Shown: positions 57,941-64,000 of the stretch, in pieces | Position numbering within the stretch: position 1 is the first letter of the stretch | Layout: every line of letters begins with the position of its first letter | Source: Saccharina japonica | Taxonomy: Eukaryota > Sar > Phaeophyceae > Laminariales > Laminariaceae | Direction of reading: 5' to 3' | Assembly: GCA_008828725.1 (NCBI GenBank) | Contig: MEHQ01002147.1 | Span: 143,367 to 207,366 of the forward strand | DNA: 64,000 nucleotides | Notes under the pieces: model-generated | Databases searched by the model: none | Seen by the model: only the letters and a program-made list of their open reading frames with translations | Told to the model about the DNA's origin: nothing | Program-made: the position numbers and the translations under genes

Positions 57941-60900
57941 ATGGCGACGCACGGAAAGCCTGCACCTGGAATGGAGTGTGCATGCTGCTACGATGATGTT
58001 GAGGGCGAGAACTACGTTGAGTATCGCTCTGACAAAGGTGATCTTTGTACAGATTTCCAGTACGAAAAATACCTAGAAAAGTCGGCTGAGTGTACGTACG
58101 TAGTCCATGCGCTACGAAGGGGCTTCGTACCTTGAGGAACCCAGGGCGACCTACTGAATCGCACCCTGACGTACGCACTCCTCTGGTATTTATGCAATAG
58201 GCCCATGTTAATGTCCTCGCAAGAATTGTGGTGGAAGAACCAGGCAAATTGTGTACGAGTACCAGGTATAGACTACGAGTACTGCTGCCTGCTGTTCCGC
58301 TTCGTGTACCTTCAGCTTTCTGCGTACCGACCAAGTGACCAGGTCCCTTTTAGTGGGTGTAACGCTCAATAAGGGACTCCAGGCCCACGCACCCTGTCTC
58401 CCGCTTGAGAAACGCGATACCACCGCTGTGTATATACGTATAGATTGCCTGAAAAACGAGTTATTATGTGCTCCTCAACTCACCCTCGTGCCCAGTAGAG
58501 CTTACCAGGTACCACTTTTTTCTTTTTTCGAGGGTTGGTCTGATTGGCGTAGGGTCAGGGTTAGGGTTGGTCTGATTGACTTAGGGTTGGGGTTAAGGGT
58601 TAGGGTAAGTTCTAGACGTCTCGTCACAGCAGTGCGTATCAACCGTTTTCTTGAACATGTTGGTAACCCTCCTCGTGCCGTCCTTTCGTCCGTTATTCAG
58701 CATGCCGTCGTATCGGCCCTCTGTAAGGAACGTTTGGTCCATTTTATGGGACTTTCGTACCAGTAGGTCCATTCAGTGGGGGCCACTATGAATACTGCAT
58801 TATAAGGGATGTTGGTATATAAGGGACCTCCAACCCAGGACAAACTACGAAGAGCCCCGTGAAGGGGGCTTACTGATATTTGCAACAAGCGAGAAAGTTC
58901 TTGTAGAGTTGTAGCGCCCGTTGCCCGCGCAAGGCGTACAGCTTCTTCAGCAGTGCACCCAGAGTGGGTCTTGGGTATGGTACCGTATTTTACATATTAT
59001 ACATTGTCCGTGGTTTCGAGGTCTATACATACGGCGTGTTTAGTCTAGAATCGCCCTGCTCGTACTGCTGTCATTGCGTACTTGTGCGCTCCTCGTGCTC
59101 ACGACGAAAATTAAGTGACAAATTGCACTTCGAAAAGCTGGGTGGTTCTGTCAAAAGTCAAGATGCCCTGGAGCGTGAAGGGGGCGCCAACAACACTCCG
59201 TCAAGGGTGGAGGCCCGGCGGTGCTCAATATATCAAGCACAAGGAGGAAATCGTAAAAACACGTTTTTCTCGCACGCGACCAGATGTAGCCTGCTAAACT
59301 GTAGACTGCCGGTATACTCATACTCTTCGTATTTTCGTTGTATGACAGCACGTACTCCCTACTAATTTACAGCATTTAGTTCTATGTATACCGGACCACG
59401 CGTCGACGGCGGGCGTGTTGCTATCTATTATTAGTTATCTACTTGGACATTTATCTACTGCAGTTTTTGACAGTTTCGTGGTATTGCCTGTCTGTGGGCG
59501 GGTGGCGTGCTATCGTACTACTTGACTACTACTGTACTGACGAGTATTTTAAGTCAGTATCATATACCGGTATATCTTGTCGTACCTTGTACGTGGTACG
59601 CAGGAACATTTCAGAGTCGGTTACGTACGTATTTAGCTTGAAGCTTGAAGGTTCGCCATTTTATTCCGCCCTCAAAGTCGCGAGCACCTGTTTTAATGCA
59701 AAAGCCTTTTGCTTGGGGTCCCAGTGAAGATTAGACTACGGCACGTATGAGTACACTACGTGGGTACCGACTACGTATGGACAACGGTTTGAGTTGTAGA
59801 CTATCAATAGTCGGCTTTTTTTTGTGTCCGCCTCTCAATGTCCACCGGTTGCCGGTACCGCCGTAGGCAGCTCTGCCACGCTGTTGCTTTATCGTGGCTG
59901 TTTAGGAGTAGATCACTGATTAATTCGGAGGCTGATAACCTCCCATCTTTCCATACGTGACGACGCCACCCTCACCCGAGTAGCAGCTGTATGTGCTGGT
60001 ATGCTGTACCAGGGTACCACATTACATCATATACACATGATACTGCTTTCTCAGCTGTTGTCTTCAAATGCAGCCGAGATCAGCAGTAAAGTGCCGGGAA
60101 GGCTACTGCTCGGCGCGACTCGGTCGAGCGTACCGTAGCTTCAGTGACCCGCGCAGTACCGCCGCCTATCGTAGCGACGCATATGAACAGGATGTTGTAT
60201 GGTGAATCCATGCCGTGCGGCGACCAGGTACTGATGGAATATCAATCGATGTTTACCATTCAAAGGAAGGATGTTCCTTTTGACCTTGTCGAGGTTAGCT
60301 TTTTTGTTGATTTCGTCTTCGGAGTGCCTTAACACCAAACACGTGTTTTCTGCTGCTTGTTCTGTCTCGCGATACGATGCAGGGACAGAGTGGCTGCCGT
60401 CTTTGTTCTGCGAAATGTGCATCACGACCCTCATCAAGAGACAGTGGCCCATTTACGAGGAGTCTCTGGCTAAGGCTACGTGCAAGGTGATTGTCTGGCT
60501 ATTGGCGTACCACATCTCGTGTGAGAGCAATCGCCATTTCATATTCCATATACTTGGTACTGGTCTATTGTACGCTCTATAAGGCGTAATTTATTAAACT
60601 CTCGCTCAATCGGCTTTCCATTTTTTGCCTCAACGCCAGGCGAATGCAAACATAACCGGTGGCAAACTACGGTTGCGCTTCGTGTGCAGGCTATTTTGCA
60701 GTTCGGGTCACGATCCCTGCAGTCCTCTGATTTTTCTGCTGTCCGAACAGCTTCCGCCTGAAACAACGAGCGCGCTGACTGCAGCCTCTTGTCCCCTTCC
60801 ACCCTTCGCAGGCGCAGCAGAAGCGAATGCTAGGGGACGGACCTCCCACCCACGTTCACGTGAGTAATGAAGCCCCGCTCGCACCTGCGGCTAAAATACT

Positions 60901-62281
60901 CAAAAATACTTTCGGGGTTTCGCAAAAACATGCCTCAAAATTGTAATGTTTTGTTTGATTCGCCTTTTGGTCTCTGATCACCGCTGATGTGATGCTCAAG
61001 TACAACGGCAGGAGCACCATGAGAGCGCAGTTTTGTGGTGCTATGAGGGTCGTGCCGGGTAAAGTTTGCGTTTTGTTCAGTTTTTTTATATTGATGACGT
61101 GCGTCGATGACGCGCATCGTAGGCGTCCTCGGTATTATAGCTTGGCGGCCGCAGGTCACAGTGACGGGTCGACTTCCAGCAGACCGTTTGAAGTTGTGCT
61201 GATGGCATGTCAGCTGTGCCCGGCCCGGCTCTGTGAGCGAAAGGTTTGACGTACGATGGTACCGCGCCAGAGGGCGGTACGGTTGACGACTAACACTCAA
61301 TCTGACATTGTCGCCGACTGGCTCTCGGTTTTGTGTCTGCCCCTCCTTCCTTTTTGCTCGTGCAGGACAAGAAAGCGTTGGCGTGTCCGGAGGGCGAAAG
61401 CGTCCATTCCCTGTGGTTTATGCGGGACAATGAGGTGAAGAGAATTTCTAAATACTACCAGTACTCTTTATCCTGCAGGTATCATATTTCATACAGTATA
61501 ATATCATAGATTTACGTGAACCTTAGCTCGACGAGGTACAACAATGGCGATCCTAGGGCAGTATCGCGAACGTCGCGTGCGGGGACAGCTCTTGTCAACG
61601 TGACACCCCCATACAAAGGCTCCATGCGAAAAGCTAAAGCTGGGAAGAGCGGGCGGGGGGTGTGTGGAACATGTAGCGGCAATTGAGCGTCGTTTTTCGG
61701 CGCGCTCTCCTTTCCTCCCTTACAGCAACGTTTTCCGCGCGCTGAGCACATGCCAGCACCAAATAGTCGCACATTGCATCACGCATATAAAAATCGAATT
61801 ATCACACCAAGCGTGCAAATATATACGAGTTTTTAGTAAATGTTCGATCTCACAGCTTCGTTTTTTTTGTTCTTCATAAAAAACGGAGAGCACAGGTCGC
61901 TCGTGTATATAGTGATATATGGCATTCTTATTTTTTTCTCAATATCGTTCTTGTCGCGGGTCAAACTCAACTAAAAAGGTTCATTCTGCGGAGCTGGAAG
62001 GGGCCCCGCAGGGAAAGGCCCGACGGGCTTGGTGGGACGAGAGACTGGCGTTTCAATTTGACGAGGATGACGACGAAGAGGAGGAGGGCGACAAACCCGC
62101 CACGGCCGCGACACCGCCACCGCCGCCGCCACCTGTTACTAGCCAAGGGGAAGACGCACCACAACATAGACAGCAAAAAGAGGAGGATGCCCCGGTTGCT
62201 CCAGCGGGGGTTGGTGGCGAAGAGGGAGGGGTCGCGGCTGAGGTGGCTGCCGCAGGGGACGCTACCATGGAAGTTAGTTAG
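57941..62281 (+). CDS. Small conserved zinc-ribbon-like protein of unknown function
   Basis: Exons: 57941-58037, 60383-60486, 60812-60859, 61366-61434, 61979-62281 (stop TAG), 206 residues; every junction agrees in phase. The product opens MATHGKPAPGMECACCYDDV then NYVEYRSDKG; the first junction restores GTEWLPSLFCEMCITTLIKR. CxCC early and CxxC later make a likely treble or zinc-ribbon pair. Next come ATCK, KRMLGDGPP, ALACPEGESVHSLWFMRDNE and HSAELEGAPQGKARRAWWDE, an ordered motif set I recall from conserved but uncharacterised proteins of oomycetes, diatoms and other protists. The C-terminal third is low-complexity: acidic (DEDDDEEEEGD), Pro-rich, then Ala/Gly/Glu-rich. Function is unknown; zinc binding is inferred from the cysteines. 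A possible poly(A) signal AATAAA is at 62543. The first intron (2.3 kb) carries a telomere-type block. Confidence 0.76.
58549..58608 (+). repeat. Degenerate interstitial telomere-type repeat (TTAGGG)
   Basis: Reads agggtcagggttagggttgg, then ttagggttggggttaagggt and tagggtaag. It lies in intron 1 of the zinc-ribbon gene. The block at 604-655 is the same motif in the opposite orientation. Confidence 0.65.
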
Positions 62282-63616
62282 CCCTGCGCGAAGTTTGTTG
62301 GGCATTGGGGGAAAAGGGAAGGAGGGGTGGTGGTGGAGTTGTACGGTTATCGTTTTGCGTCACCCCAACGTGGGTGTCACGAGCGCTGCTTCTTGTTTTG
62401 ATTCCTTGGGCTAGAAACTTGTTCTCGGTTTTGAGGCACTGCATAGCTAGCGCCCAGCGAGAGCAAGATTTTCGGGGGGGGGTTATTTGTAGGATGTCTG
62501 CCTCCGGGCTCTGGTGTAACGATAACCGATGAGGGCACAGCTAATAAAACTGTCGATACAAGTTTTTTGGTGTGTAGGACCGTGCTGGTGTACCTTGTAG
62601 TTTGGGGGTAGCCACGTGTGTGAGCGGTTAGACACCCTCACATTTCGTCCTTGCTCGTTCGATCGATGGTGCGGCGGTGGGAAGGGGTGTTGGGGCTTGC
62701 TCTATCGCCCCACCTCCCCAACGTGCCGGGAAGAGATGTGAGGTTGACAGCTTGCGTGTTGCCATGCTTTAGTGGTGCCGACAGTAAGTAATTATGTAAT
62801 TGTCGTATTCCCGTCGTGTGATTGGCGGCGGTGTGTCCCTGGTTTGCACTCTAAAGGCATCGATGTGTATTTTTGTATCACTGAAATGAAATATCGAATC
62901 TTGACAGGAGCAACCGCAATGGTTGCCCAAACAATTTCGCAAGAGCCACAACAAGAGGGACACTACAGTATTCGCTCAGTATTCCTCGTACACACAAGCG
63001 CCAGAACACAACATACAGAGCGCACATCGTGCGCATATACTGTATTGCGTTCTTCTGCTTTGGTCACCCAACTCGTCAGGGCGCCCTCCCTAACCTGCGC
63101 GTTTCGCCACGCACCCCGCCTATTAAACGTCTACTGCTGCTGAATCCTACACAAGAGAGGCAGGTGCCGATACCTAACAGTCCATGGGGCTCACTAGAGT
63201 TCCCGCTGCTGTTGTGCACGCCTCCCACTGGAACTCCAGTCCCCTCGTTTGTTCGAACCAAAACACGAAAAGTATGACGCTTGACAAAACACCTTTGAAA
63301 GCAGCACGAGAGCAGCGGCAAAGGTAAAAAAGTCTCACGTTTTGCGCTACTGACTGACTGACTGACTGCGCTATGTCGACGATGATCACTATCCCACCGA
63401 AGAGGTCGGCTATTGGCTAGCGTATCAGACGATCGATCTACTCCTGCAGGTGCTTACGCCTTTCGCTCCACGCCCAGACGACCCACTCCTGCGACACCTA
63501 CTGCTGCTTCTACTGCACCTACTGCTGTATCCACTACACCTACTGTAGTCCTGCAGTACTGAAGTGCCGCCTACCGAGACAAGAAATAGCAAGAACCCAT
63601 GCAGTGCTATCAAATG
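62282..63616. other. Convergent intergenic region, zinc-ribbon / sulfite oxidase genes
   Basis: About 1.3 kb between two stop codons, so it must hold both 3' UTRs. An AATAAA at 62543 suits the plus-strand gene. CTG/CTA-type triplet stretches occur at 63495-63550. No gene is seen. Confidence 0.5.
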
Positions 63617-63812
63617 TTACTCCTCCTCGTCGGAAATCTTGAGCCCCACCCTGTGCCAGCTGTTACTGAGCACCCCTCGGATGTTCCAGATGGGCTCCGG
63701 CCGCTCGGGCTGGGAGTTGTACCCAGCATCGATGGCCTTGCATATCAGCTTCATCTCGCCCTTTCCCTTCGGAACCGGCACCGAGGCTTCCCACAGCGTC
63801 CACGCCCAGGTC
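63617..63812 (-). CDS. Sulfite oxidase, C-terminal exon (gene continues past the right edge)
   Basis: The last exon encodes TWAWTLWEASVPVPKGKGEM, then KAIDAGYNSQPERPEPIWN, RGVLSNSWHRVGLKISDEEE and stop TAA. The W.LWE...V, CKA.D...N.QPE...WN.RG.L.N.WHRV pattern is the molybdenum-cofactor oxidoreductase dimerisation domain. The stop directly after it excludes the cytochrome b5 and FAD domains of a full nitrate reductase and favours sulfite oxidase, which oxidises sulfite to sulfate. The acceptor at 63813 is preceded, on minus, by a long T-run in the intron (plus A-run 63831-63848). The exon begins with one base of a split Arg codon. Upstream exons lie beyond 64000. Confidence 0.85.
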
Positions 63813-64000
63813 CTGATTGCCCGACAAAACGAAAAAAAAAAAAAAAAAGCCAGAACGTGGGGGCAGGTTTCAGTGCCCGGCATGGTGTCAAACGTGTCAG
63901 CACCCTTGACGCCTTGTTTGGCAAGCGGAACAACGATAACGGTTGCGGAGCGAAGTTCGACAAGCCATGGGAAATAAACAGCCGGGAGGGTCGTCGTACA

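Noticed and set aside
60141..60332. Extra exon around 60228-60290 in the zinc-ribbon gene
   Set aside because: Joining 58037 directly to 60383 is in phase and gives the expected conserved block; the extra piece has no conserved residues.

Overview
The window reads as nuclear DNA of a photosynthetic or flagellated stramenopile, most likely a brown alga. This is an inference from architecture: every recognisable gene is split by many introns of a few hundred bases to several kb, with GT(G/A)AG donors. Gene strands alternate (-,+,+,-,-,+,-). Introns are full of retroelement scraps, C-runs, CAG/CTG tracts and minisatellites, and degenerate TTAGGG-type blocks occur. No bacterial operon, rRNA, tRNA or CRISPR structure is visible. 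I rebuilt the genes by joining exons whose reading phases agree, so internal boundaries are predictions.

Layout. (1) 225-7132, minus, running off the left edge: a DUF3754/TMEM143-type membrane protein with a mitochondrion-like N-terminus and an apparent +/-1 frameshift in a C-run. (2) 7696-24495, plus: a 22-exon pentatricopeptide-repeat (PPR) protein of about 1,450 residues, with all exon phases consistent. (3) 27801-41114, plus: a seven-transmembrane receptor of the cAMP-receptor/GCR1 type with a third cytoplasmic loop of about 430 residues. One of its introns is almost filled by a decayed LINE. (4) 42093-50198, minus: a divergent group II chaperonin, most like BBS10. (5) 53971 to about 56650, minus: a conserved protein with an HxD...H pattern suggesting a 2-oxoglutarate/Fe(II) oxygenase or cupin-like fold. 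(6) 57941-62281, plus: a small conserved zinc-ribbon-like protein. (7) 63617-63812, minus: the last exon of a sulfite oxidase that continues past the right edge.

The genes do not form a pathway. Two are organelle-linked (PPR, DUF3754), one is signalling (7TM receptor) and one fits cilium assembly (BBS10-like), as expected of an alga with flagellated zoids. Genes 1/2 and 5/6 are divergent pairs; genes 3/4 and 6/7 converge.

The repeat landscape is the most unusual part. It holds an approximately 510-bp repeat family with C/G-run ends (five copies), a LINE family whose 3' end is C-rich, a 120-bp terminal-inverted-repeat MITE (two full copies and one partial), and several tandem duplications. 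In four introns of four genes the C-rich end of a repeat lies 10-60 bases upstream of a splice acceptor, where it could serve as the polypyrimidine tract.
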